Assembly: GCA_024279865.1 (NCBI GenBank)
Contig: JAJRRC010000038.1
Coordinates: 1-60,742, forward strand
Reading direction: 5' to 3'
DNA from: Planctomycetota bacterium
Lineage (GTDB): Bacteria > Planctomycetota > Phycisphaerae > Phycisphaerales > Phycisphaeraceae
Length of the DNA stretch: 60,742 bases
The notes under the pieces are model-generated. The model was not told where the DNA came from and made no database searches. It was given only the letters and a program-made list of their open reading frames with translations. Positions 8,685-16,097 of this stretch are shown here, piece by piece (positions within the stretch are counted from its first letter, which is position 1; the number at the start of each line of letters is the position of its first letter). Made by a program: the position numbers and the translations under genes.

Positions 8685-9604
8685 CAGTCCACCCCCCCCA
8701 ACATGGTGTAAGAGGGGGTGAGCTGCATCACCGACACCGTGGTCACAACGACCTTGGGCTCTTGAGAATCAGGACGCACCAACGGCTGGCGATGCGTGGC
8801 TCCAAAAACCGCAATCATCAAAAGCAAGCCCAAAAGACTGAGCCATGCAGCGCGTGAACCACGGAAATGCGTCGTATGACGCACATTCAAAAGCAATGCA
8901 TAAAGGCACCAAGCCAAGAAAGACAGCACCATCTTCGGGCCATACCACCAGCCTGCAGTTAGCTGCTCATGGCGGGCACTTACTTCAATAAAGCCAGTGA
9001 CCAGCCCAAGCGTCAAAAAGGAAAAGCCCACCATGGCAGAAACCACGATCAGTCGTTCAATCGTTTCAAGGCTCGCAAAACGGGTCACCGTGGCGAGCCT
9101 GCGTTTACTTCGTAATTTACGAGCAACGATGAGATAGGTCCCCCCACCCATGCCGCCTAGGACAATGGAGATAGCTCCCAAATAAACACTGATCAGATGA
9201 GCCGCTTTCCAGAAAGTATCTGGGCTGAATTGATAAAAGGTCCACCGGCTTGAACAAGTCGCCCACGCAAGCATCAAGGTGACCAGCGGGAATCCCACCA
9301 CGGCCAAGCCTCGGATGCGCCCGCGTTGCTGAAGGAATAGCAAAATCGGACACAACAAAGTAACCAACATAATCAAGCCATCCACATGCGACGTCAGCGG
9401 ACGCCAACCATGATGGACAACTGATAAGCGATAGATAAACAACAGCAGGCTGCTAAGGGTAATCACCCCGAACAAGGAGTATTGCAGTTGCCGCACCCCC
9501 TTTTGTTCACCAGAACGGCAAACATGGACCACCACTACAATGCTCGCGATCACCCCCAATAAAGTGAGCAACCCCAGCACAATCGTACTAATTGAAAGAT
9601 CCAT
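8684..9604 (-). CDS. ccsA: CcsA/HemX-like cytochrome c assembly membrane protein
   Basis: Multi-pass membrane protein of 306 residues in the CcsA/CcmC/HemX family, which handle haem at the membrane for cytochrome c maturation or influence HemA levels. About eight hydrophobic segments are visible. Histidines in WRPLTSHVDG and WKAAHLISVYLG, and the conserved tryptophans of SARHEQLTAGWWYGPK, correspond to the haem-handling loops of the family. The start at 9604 was chosen because the sirC stop ends 1 base before it and AAGGT lies upstream; an earlier in-frame ATG would overlap sirC by 50 bases. A HemX role (regulating glutamyl-tRNA reductase) is as likely as CcsA, given the adjacent hemA. Confidence 0.85.
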   Translation of the reverse strand: MDLSISTIVLGLLTLLGVIASIVVVVHVCRSGEQKGVRQLQYSLFGVITLSSLLLFIYRLSVVHHGWRPLTSHVDGLIMLVTLLCPILLFLQQRGRIRGLAVVGFPLVTLMLAWATCSSRWTFYQFSPDTFWKAAHLISVYLGAISIVLGGMGGGTYLIVARKLRSKRRLATVTRFASLETIERLIVVSAMVGFSFLTLGLVTGFIEVSARHEQLTAGWWYGPKMVLSFLAWCLYALLLNVRHTTHFRGSRAAWLSLLGLLLMIAVFGATHRQPLVRPDSQEPKVVVTTVSVMQLTPSYTMLGGVD

Positions 9605-9605
9605 T

Positions 9606-10262
9606 TTAAGACTTACCTTCTGCCTGATGTTCGGGGTCTGCCACTGCCTGATCAATCATCAAACTACAATACACCCGCAAGGCTTCAGTTCCTTCACACT
9701 GCAAAATACGCATCGCCTCTGTGTCGGTCAACTTCTCTAGCAACGTATGACGAAGTTGAACGTCTGCTACTTTTTGCTGAATCGCAATCCGAAAAGGTGC
9801 GACCACTTCCAATAGGATCGGCCAATGAGGGCCCAGCGTATCAGAAAACTTTCGACGTAAAATCGCAGAAGCTGACGCACTAATCCCGCCCGTGTAAACC
9901 GCCAATGTGACCGGTCCATGATGAGCATGCGCCGGGATCACCACATCACCAAGCTGCGGTTCATCCACCCGGTTGACTAAAATTCCCGCTTTGGTGGCCA
10001 GTTCCCAGACGTGGCGATTGATCTGCAAGTCATCCGTCGCGGCAATGACCAGATAGACCCCTTGAAGGTCTGATTCGTCAAATGTGCGTAAATGTGTCTT
10101 TAAGTCCATGTCCCCAAAAGCTGGGTCTAACTGCGTTGCCACCACCGTCACGCAAGCTCCTGCTTCAAGCAGGCTGCCGGCACGACGAACCGCCACCTTG
10201 CCTCCGCCGACGATCAGGCAAGATCGTTGATCCACATTGAGCATAACAGGAAGATGTCGCAT
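9606..10262 (-). CDS. Precorrin-2 dehydrogenase / sirohydrochlorin ferrochelatase-type (SirC/CysG N-terminal)
   Basis: NAD-dependent oxidation of precorrin-2 to sirohydrochlorin in sirohaem synthesis; some members also insert iron. A Rossmann site CLIVGGGKVAVRRAGSL lies at about residues 15-31, with VIAATDD and NRVDEPQLGDVVIPA following, and SASASAILRRK corresponds to the conserved SPALAR/K region of CysG. The 218-residue length matches stand-alone SirC/Met8p proteins and it lacks the methyltransferase half of CysG. It starts the sirC-ccsA-hemA-glycosyltransferase run. Sirohaem would serve sulfite or nitrite reduction; cysH is encoded at 15175-15930. Confidence 0.88.
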   Translation of the reverse strand: MRHLPVMLNVDQRSCLIVGGGKVAVRRAGSLLEAGACVTVVATQLDPAFGDMDLKTHLRTFDESDLQGVYLVIAATDDLQINRHVWELATKAGILVNRVDEPQLGDVVIPAHAHHGPVTLAVYTGGISASASAILRRKFSDTLGPHWPILLEVVAPFRIAIQQKVADVQLRHTLLEKLTDTEAMRILQCEGTEALRVYCSLMIDQAVADPEHQAEGKS

Positions 10263-10341
10263 AGCTGCCTATGGTAACGAAGAATCCCTATTGCCAACAC
10301 CACAGAACAAAGAAAGTTCAAATGCCCCAAGCGATGGGCGA

Positions 10342-11151
10342 TTACTGGCGTTGGGCCCGCCGCAGCCGTTTGCGTTGGCTCGCCCCCCAGCCCCATTGAC
10401 ACAACCGATCCATCAGCCAAGGTGAAAGCCTTCTGGCCCACCATAAAACCCGAGCCAATGGGGTAATCACCACCAACGCGCGGTTGGCTCCAATGGCCTT
10501 GACCGTGCGATCAGCCACCGTTTGAGCGGTGCAACAAACCCACGCTGGAGGTGATTTGGATTCATCTGCAAAAAAAGTGGTGTCCCCGACAAATCCCGGG
10601 CAAATGGCGCTCACCCCTAACCCTGTCCCGGCATATTCAGCACGCAACGCTTCGGTAAAACCCAACAAAGCAAACTTGCTGGTCTGATACATAGCAATTT
10701 TGCGATAAGACACCAGCCCAAACATCGAACAAATATTCACGACATGGGACTGGTCCTGAGCTTCAAGCACAGGCAATAACTCATGGGTCAATTGAATGGG
10801 AGCATGAAGGTTCACCGCCAATAATTGCCGCCAATGTTCCTCTGCCATATCACGCATCGGGCCATAGTGGCAAAGACCTGCATTGTTAATCAACAGATGA
10901 ATCGCCCCCATCTGCTCACGAATCACTTGCACACTGGCGGTAATTTGAGCGGGGTCTGTCAGATCGCAAACATGGGCCATGGCTTGAATGCCATGCTCAC
11001 GGGCCTCTTGAGCGACCGCTTCTAAGGCAGAACCGTCCAGGTCCAACAAGCACAAGTCCATCCCCTGCTTGGCCAGCGTCAGCGCAAGACAACGGCCAAT
11101 GCCACGGGCCGCTCCGGTAATCAATGCTTTTCGACCGCGTAATTGCTTCAT
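10342..11151 (-). CDS. Short-chain dehydrogenase/reductase (second of a pair)
   Basis: NAD(P)-dependent oxidoreductase of 269 residues. Classical SDR motifs are present: TGAARGIG at about residue 12, NNAG, and the catalytic YQTSK with an upstream Ser (CSMFG). The C-terminal 60 residues are basic with a hydrophobic stretch (LARVLWWARRLSPWL), suggesting membrane association. The start (MKQLRGRKAL) overlaps the upstream SDR stop by 4 bases (ATGA); a longer upstream reading would overlap that gene by 70 bases and was not chosen. Substrate unknown; related proteins act on lipids or are annotated generically. Confidence 0.85.
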   Translation of the reverse strand: MKQLRGRKALITGAARGIGRCLALTLAKQGMDLCLLDLDGSALEAVAQEAREHGIQAMAHVCDLTDPAQITASVQVIREQMGAIHLLINNAGLCHYGPMRDMAEEHWRQLLAVNLHAPIQLTHELLPVLEAQDQSHVVNICSMFGLVSYRKIAMYQTSKFALLGFTEALRAEYAGTGLGVSAICPGFVGDTTFFADESKSPPAWVCCTAQTVADRTVKAIGANRALVVITPLARVLWWARRLSPWLMDRLCQWGWGASQRKRLRRAQRQ

Positions 11152-11918
11152 ATCTTTCGATTCACCATCATCGCAATGCGCACTGAAAAATAGCGAGGCG
11201 ACCACTTTGCAGCCCACACCAATAATTTATTACGCCACCCCGGAATCACCACACGCTTGCCTTTGAGCATCCCCTCATAGCCTTGTTGTGCCACGGTCTG
11301 GGCACTCATGCCTTTACTCACAGCAGAGCGAGGGCTCGAGGCACGTTCAAAAAATTCCGTCACCGTCGCGCCCGGGCAAAGTGTTGTCACCGTCACGCCC
11401 TGATGACGCATCTCCACCACCAACGCATCGGATAAATTCAACAAATAGGCTTTGGAGGCAAAATAGTTTGCCATCAAAGGACCCGATTGAAAGGCTGCCA
11501 CCGAGGCGACATTGAGAATCTTTCCAGACCCTTGCTTGATAAAATCTTTGCCAAACAACAATATCAATCCAGCCGCGGCGGTGATGTTGACAGCAATCAA
11601 ATCCATTTCAGCTTGCAAATCATTTTCGGCAAATTTGCCATGATTGCCAAAGCCAGCATTGTTCACCAGCACGTCAACGGCAATGCCGCGATCTGTCAGC
11701 TCCGCATGAATCTGGGCTGCTGCCTGCGAATCGGTCAAGTCCTTGACCAAGACAGTGACCTTGACTCCATGTTCTGAAAAAACCTCTTGAGCCAATTGGT
11801 TTAGCTGGGCTTCATTGCGCGCAACAAGAACGAGGTTCACCCCATCACGGGCAAAACACCAAGCCAATTCCCTGCCGATGCCAGAGGACGCGCCGGTAAT
11901 TAATGCTGTGGAGGCCAC
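11148..11918 (-). CDS. Short-chain dehydrogenase/reductase, DltE-like (first of a pair)
   Basis: 256-residue NAD(P)-binding oxidoreductase with TGASSGIG at about residue 7, NNAGFG, catalytic Ser in VASVAAFQSG and YFASK. The LVARNEAQLNQLA block and the basic C-terminus (RNKLLVWAAKWSPRYFSVR) match the DltE/YqjQ-like subgroup often tied to lipid or fatty-acid derivative reduction. It is the first gene of the minus-strand run and is translationally coupled to the next SDR. About 160 bases separate it from the divergent rarA. Substrate unknown. Confidence 0.85.
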   Translation of the reverse strand: MASTALITGASSGIGRELAWCFARDGVNLVLVARNEAQLNQLAQEVFSEHGVKVTVLVKDLTDSQAAAQIHAELTDRGIAVDVLVNNAGFGNHGKFAENDLQAEMDLIAVNITAAAGLILLFGKDFIKQGSGKILNVASVAAFQSGPLMANYFASKAYLLNLSDALVVEMRHQGVTVTTLCPGATVTEFFERASSPRSAVSKGMSAQTVAQQGYEGMLKGKRVVIPGWRNKLLVWAAKWSPRYFSVRIAMMVNRKI

Positions 11919-12078
11919 CTTGTCATTCCTTCATACAAACAATCATTCAAACCAGTAAGAGGGGTTACTTTATAGCGGCATGGACCGATGACACAAGTTT
12001 CAAGGGGTGTGTTTTTGAAGTTGCATCCCCGAAAAAAAGAAAAAAACGGTATGGGCCACTTCTTTGTATCATGGTGAT

Positions 12079-13443
12079 ATGTCAGGCCTTTGGGATCAGA
12101 AAAAACGTGAACACCGCCGCCAAGCTCAACCGCTCGCCCAGCGGATGCGCCCCCGCACGCTTGAAGAATTTTCAGGCCAAGACCATCTCCTAGGCCCCGG
12201 CAAGCTCTTACGCCGCATCCTCGAAGCAGACCGCATGACCAGCGTCATCTTCTTCGGCCCACCAGGCACCGGCAAAACCACCCTCGCCAAACTCATCGCT
12301 CAATACACCAAACGACGTTTTGAGCAAGCCAATGCCGTGGCCGTCGGCGTCAAAGAAGTTCGACAAATCCTCGCCCGCGCCCGGGAATGCCTCGAAAATG
12401 ATGGCCAGCAAACCATCCTCTTTCTCGATGAAATCCACCGGTTCAACCGAGCTCAACAAGATGTCTTGCTCGGCGATGTCGAACGGGGCATTGTGACGCT
12501 GATTGGTGCGACCACGGAAAATCCTTTTTTCTCGATCAACTCGGCACTGGTGAGCCGTTCACAGATTTTTGAATTTGAACCACTCACCGAAGACCAGATT
12601 AAAGAAGTCGTCCAAAATGCCGCGTCGGACTCTGAACGTGGGTTTGGAGAAATGGATTTACAACTGCAAGAGGATGCCCTTGCCCACTGGGCCAAAGTCA
12701 GTGATGGCGATGCCCGCCGAGCGCTTGCAGCCCTGGAAATCGCAGTCCTCAGTAGCCCCCCCCAAGAAGGGCAACCCCTGGTCATTGATTTAGACATTGC
12801 TCAGGAATCGATCCAAACCAAAGCCGTCGTCTACGATGCCACCGGCGATGGTCATTACGACACCATCTCCGCATTCATCAAATCCATGCGAGGCAGCGAC
12901 CCAGACGCAGCGGTCTACTGGCTCGCCAAAATGCTTCATGGGGGCGAAGACCCACGCTTTATCGCAAGACGTATTGCCATCCTCGCCAGCGAAGACATCG
13001 GCAACGCAGACCCCCGAGCCCTGACCATCGCAGACGCTGCCTACCAAATCACCGAACGCATCGGCATGCCCGAATGCCAACTCACCTTGGCCCAAGCAGC
13101 CATCTACATGGCCACCGCACCCAAAAGCAATGCCTCCGCCCTTGCCATCTGGGCGGCAATGAAAGACGTGAAACAAGGACGCACCGTCGCAGTCCCCCGC
13201 CATCTCCGCGACGGCCACTACGCAGGGGCCGCCAAGCTAGGCAATGCCTCGGACTACCAATCCGCTCATCAAAGTAAAACAGGCTACGTTGACCAGGAAT
13301 ACCTCGGCGTTGAAGTCAACTATTATCAACCCACCGAACGAGGCTACGAACAACGAATCGGACAATATCTTCAGTGGATCGAAAATCAACAAGACAAACC
13401 GACTGTTTCAGTTGATAATGGAACTTCGCAGCAACACGCGTAA
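12079..13443 (+). CDS. rarA: Replication-associated recombination protein A (MgsA/RarA AAA+ ATPase)
   Basis: AAA+ ATPase of 454 residues acting at stalled replication forks. Walker A GPPGTGKT lies at about residues 60-67, Walker B FLDEIHRFN at about 120, the sensor GATTENPFF after it, and the C-terminal MgsA tetramerisation domain carries SMRGSDPDAAVYWLAKM and YMATAPKSN. The length is standard. The start at 12079 gives MSGLWDQ; a TTG at 12064 is possible. There is no clear ribosome-binding site, but TATCAT lies exactly 6 bases before the ATG, so the message may be leaderless. The last codons run into element A2 sequence 18 bases after the stop. Confidence 0.94.
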   Translation: MSGLWDQKKREHRRQAQPLAQRMRPRTLEEFSGQDHLLGPGKLLRRILEADRMTSVIFFGPPGTGKTTLAKLIAQYTKRRFEQANAVAVGVKEVRQILARARECLENDGQQTILFLDEIHRFNRAQQDVLLGDVERGIVTLIGATTENPFFSINSALVSRSQIFEFEPLTEDQIKEVVQNAASDSERGFGEMDLQLQEDALAHWAKVSDGDARRALAALEIAVLSSPPQEGQPLVIDLDIAQESIQTKAVVYDATGDGHYDTISAFIKSMRGSDPDAAVYWLAKMLHGGEDPRFIARRIAILASEDIGNADPRALTIADAAYQITERIGMPECQLTLAQAAIYMATAPKSNASALAIWAAMKDVKQGRTVAVPRHLRDGHYAGAAKLGNASDYQSAHQSKTGYVDQEYLGVEVNYYQPTERGYEQRIGQYLQWIENQQDKPTVSVDNGTSQQHA

Positions 13444-13460
13444 AAAGACGTGCAAAGATT

Positions 13461-13633
13461 TAGAGCGCGTGATGCACTTTTTCGTCTTGTCAGACCCCCC
13501 GGGCGCCGTTTTTCCCGTGTTTTACCGCTGTGTGGATCAGCACAGGCGATGTTTCGCATCGTCGAGCATGAGACACCAAGGCAAAACACTGTAAAAACAA
13601 GTATGCTGACGCAAAAGTGCATCACACGTTCTA
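13461..13633. mobile_element. MITE-like element A2 with terminal inverted repeats
   Basis: 173-bp relative of A1 in the opposite orientation. The ends are TAGAGCGCGTGATGCACTTT and the reverse complement of TAGAACGTGTGATGCACTTT. The right half (GAGACACCAAGGCAAAACAC... AACAAGTATGCTGACGC) matches the A1 interior. About 80 extra bases lie in the left half, including CCCCCCGGGCGCC. It separates rarA from the L,D-transpeptidase gene and would sit in the transpeptidase 5' region. No protein is encoded. Confidence 0.72.
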
Positions 13634-13662
13634 GAGAATGTTTGAATAGGAAACCTTGCTTT

Positions 13663-14922
13663 ATGGCTTTACCTTCACAAACCGGCCGCGCATCAGGACC
13701 CAGTGCCCGTGTGACCCATCGACGCAATCATCGCACCCGACGACGCTTTTTAATACTGGTGGCAATGGTAACGATCATCGGCGGCGGTTGGTGGTGGTGG
13801 AGCCCCAGTGAAAGTGAACAAGCAACCAATACCAACGTGGCTCTCGAACCCAATAACGCTCAAGCCCCCGTTCCCATCCCTGCCGTGGTTCCCAAACCCA
13901 CGCCCTTTACCATAACGCCCCAAACACCCACAAAAACCCAGCCCCCGGCCCCCCCGGCCCCCCCGGCCCCCCCGGCTCCCCCGGTCACACCCACCCAGGA
14001 AACACACCCCTCCAAACCCACTGTTTCACCGCCCCCCGCAACGCCGGTCTTGGTCTCGCTCCCGGAAATTGATCCGCAAACCGTTTCAATGTCCAGTGAA
14101 CCTTCAGAGCCGAGCGTTGAGCCTGACATGCCGATTTTGACCCATGCGACCGTGGCTAAAAAAATGAATGTGGGTCTGACCCTGATCAAACAAGGCCAAC
14201 TCGTCCAGGCGCGTGCTTTGCTCAGCGAACTACTTTTTGACCCACAACAAAAACTCGCCAAAGCCAACGCACGCATCATCCGAACCGAACTGGCCAAAGT
14301 AAATGATGAACTCATTTTTTCCCGCAGAATTGCACCCGATGATCCACTGACAGTGGCGTATACCATCAAAGCGGGTGATTATCTTGGACCCATTGCCAAA
14401 AAATATCGCGTGACTTACCCGTTGCTCGAACAAATCAACAAAGTCAAAGCCACACGCATTTGGCCCGGCTTACGGATGAAACTTCTGCGTGGACCGTTTC
14501 ATGGGATCGTCGACAAAACCGATTACCGAATGGACATCTATGCCAACCACCCCACCACAGGACAACGGCTATTTATTGCAAGCTACCCCGTCGGGCTTGG
14601 CGAACAAGACTCAACCCCCCTCGGCCAATGGATCGTCAAGCCCGCAGGCAAAGCACAAAACCCTTCGTGGCCTGACCCACGCTCTGGCAAATTTTACAAA
14701 GCGGACGACCCCCAAAACCCCATCGGGGAATACTGGATCGGCCTAGCTGGAACCGACGAACGAACCCAAGGCAAACAAGGCTATGGCATCCACGGAACCC
14801 TCGACTCCGACAGCATCGGACAACAACGATCCATGGGCTGTATCCGCATGCTCGATGGACACCTCAGCCGAGTCTTTAATCTACTGGTCGAACGATACAG
14901 CACCGTGGAAATTCAACGGTAA
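13663..14922 (+). CDS. L,D-transpeptidase (YkuD) with LysM domain
   Basis: Cell-envelope enzyme of 419 residues. A basic N-terminus and one hydrophobic segment (RRFLILVAMVTIIGGGWWWW, about residues 28-47) anchor it in the inner membrane facing the periplasm. A Pro-rich linker with (PPA)n encoded by a 9-bp repeat follows, then a helical region, a LysM peptidoglycan-binding motif (YTIKAGDYLGPIAKKYRVT) and a YkuD catalytic domain with His377 and the SMGCIRM nucleophile (Cys393). It would make 3-3 cross-links or attach proteins to peptidoglycan. The start at 13663 has TAGGAAA upstream; reading further upstream would translate element A2. Together with dapL it supports a diaminopimelate-containing wall. 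Confidence 0.9.
   Translation: MALPSQTGRASGPSARVTHRRNHRTRRRFLILVAMVTIIGGGWWWWSPSESEQATNTNVALEPNNAQAPVPIPAVVPKPTPFTITPQTPTKTQPPAPPAPPAPPAPPVTPTQETHPSKPTVSPPPATPVLVSLPEIDPQTVSMSSEPSEPSVEPDMPILTHATVAKKMNVGLTLIKQGQLVQARALLSELLFDPQQKLAKANARIIRTELAKVNDELIFSRRIAPDDPLTVAYTIKAGDYLGPIAKKYRVTYPLLEQINKVKATRIWPGLRMKLLRGPFHGIVDKTDYRMDIYANHPTTGQRLFIASYPVGLGEQDSTPLGQWIVKPAGKAQNPSWPDPRSGKFYKADDPQNPIGEYWIGLAGTDERTQGKQGYGIHGTLDSDSIGQQRSMGCIRMLDGHLSRVFNLLVERYSTVEIQR
13945..13985 (+). repeat. In-frame 9-bp GC repeat (GGCCCCCCC)n in the transpeptidase linker
   Basis: Four tandem copies of a 9-bp unit encode Pro-Pro-Ala repeats. The period keeps the frame, as in the other GC-rich repeats inside genes of this window. 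Confidence 0.65.
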
Positions 14923-14950
14923 AGTGCAGCACAACGATCTGTCACGACTA

Positions 14951-15034
14951 AGAAGAATCCGACTCTTCGGCCCCCGGAGGGACCTCAGCGTTCGGCTTGA
15001 AAAATAGCTGCACGCATACTGCGTGCGCGGGTAA
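14951..15034 (+). repeat. R2 copy d plus palindrome R4 between convergent genes
   Basis: 14951-15000 reads AGAATCCGACTCTTCGG... CAGCGTTCGGCTTG (R2 family). It is followed at 15010-15026 by a palindrome GCACGCA-TAC-TGCGTGC, also found at 27399-27417 and 55181-55197, here followed by T-rich sequence. The palindrome could act as a weak terminator for the transpeptidase gene. Confidence 0.6.
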
Positions 15035-15117
15035 GTTTTTTTACACGCAGACGCTTGAATTCATAAAACGCTCAAACATTTTTAAAAATAAAAATGCCAC
15101 ACAGAATCCTTCGGCAT

Positions 15118-15151
15118 CTTACTGACAACTGACAACTGATCGCTGATAACT
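15118..15151 (+). repeat. R5 heptad repeat (TGACAAC/TGATCGC/TGATAAC)
   Basis: TTAC followed by four consecutive heptads TGACAAC TGACAAC TGATCGC TGATAAC. It lies just after the cysH stop. Related heptad runs occur at seven other places in the window. Confidence 0.6.
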
Positions 15152-15174
15152 AAAAAAAACGCTCGTTTTTTAGA

Positions 15175-15930
15175 TTACAACCCACTGGAATGGCGGCTAT
15201 CTTCTTCGGCCTCATTCGTGGGTAGGTGCAGGCCACACTCTTGACGCAGGCCATGAAAACGTGTGTCGCGTTCATCTTTATCGTCTGCCGTGATCGGCCG
15301 CGATGAATGGGTATCACCCACGGTGGCGTAGCCCTTGTCATGCAAGGGATGCTCGGGCAGGTTGTGCTTGATGCGATATTCATACTTCTCTTTAGCGGTC
15401 CACTTGAGAATGGGATGAATTTTAATTGTGTCGCCCTGCAATTCCACCGCCCGAAGCGTGGCACGAAAAGCGGTCTGTTTAGCGCCAAGGCCAGCGATCC
15501 AAGCTTTGGCGTTTAACTGCTTCAGCGCGCGAGCCATGGGCTCACCTTTGGTTAATTGAAAATACTGATCGTATTCTGCATCGCCTTTTTCCCACAGTCG
15601 GCCGTGAACCGCTTCGATATGAGCCGTCGATAGACGTGGAGCAAACCAATGCACATTCAATCCCAATTGCTCGGTCAACTGGTTGGCAAATTGATACGTT
15701 TCAGGAAATAAATACCCCGTATCAATTGCCACCACAGACACATCTTGTTTGATGCTGGAAACCAGGTGCAACATCACCGCAGCGCCCACGCCAAAGCTTG
15801 AGGTCAGCATGATATCATCGCCAAACGTATCAACAGCCCACTGAATAATCTGCGTGGGTGACGCATCAGCCAACTGCTCGTTCACAGCATCCAAATCAAT
15901 ATTCTGAGGCATGGTCATGGTGGTAGACAC
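15175..15930 (-). CDS. cysH: Phosphoadenylyl-sulfate (PAPS) reductase
   Basis: Thioredoxin-dependent reduction of PAPS (or APS) to sulfite in assimilatory sulfate reduction. The 251-residue protein has the nucleotide-binding SSFGVGAAVMLHLV, DTGYLFPETY and the catalytic ECGLH with Cys232. The two paired-cysteine motifs that hold the 4Fe-4S cluster of APS reductases are absent, so the cluster-free PAPS type is favoured. The C-terminal tail EEDSRHSSGL is acidic. No sulfite reductase or ATP sulfurylase is in the window, but the precorrin-2 dehydrogenase for sirohaem is 5 kb away. It is transcribed alone and converges with the transpeptidase gene. Confidence 0.93.
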   Translation of the reverse strand: MSTTMTMPQNIDLDAVNEQLADASPTQIIQWAVDTFGDDIMLTSSFGVGAAVMLHLVSSIKQDVSVVAIDTGYLFPETYQFANQLTEQLGLNVHWFAPRLSTAHIEAVHGRLWEKGDAEYDQYFQLTKGEPMARALKQLNAKAWIAGLGAKQTAFRATLRAVELQGDTIKIHPILKWTAKEKYEYRIKHNLPEHPLHDKGYATVGDTHSSRPITADDKDERDTRFHGLRQECGLHLPTNEAEEDSRHSSGL

Positions 15931-16097
15931 GGCTTGTGTTCAACTCCTGATACGCATTACGTTTTTTCTAACGTATTAAAAACTTCTTCGCTTAGAGCCT
16001 GTGAATCACAAGAAGCACAGAACTTCAACACGATTGGCAACAATCATGAGCCACGTATTGTAGACATTTGCCCCGATAGAACCAAATTTGAAGGAGA

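Noticed and set aside
13450-13662. Longer N-terminus of the L,D-transpeptidase
   Set aside because: The extra 71 codons translate element A2 and lack a ribosome site; the ATG at 13663 has TAGGAAA upstream and leads straight into the membrane anchor.
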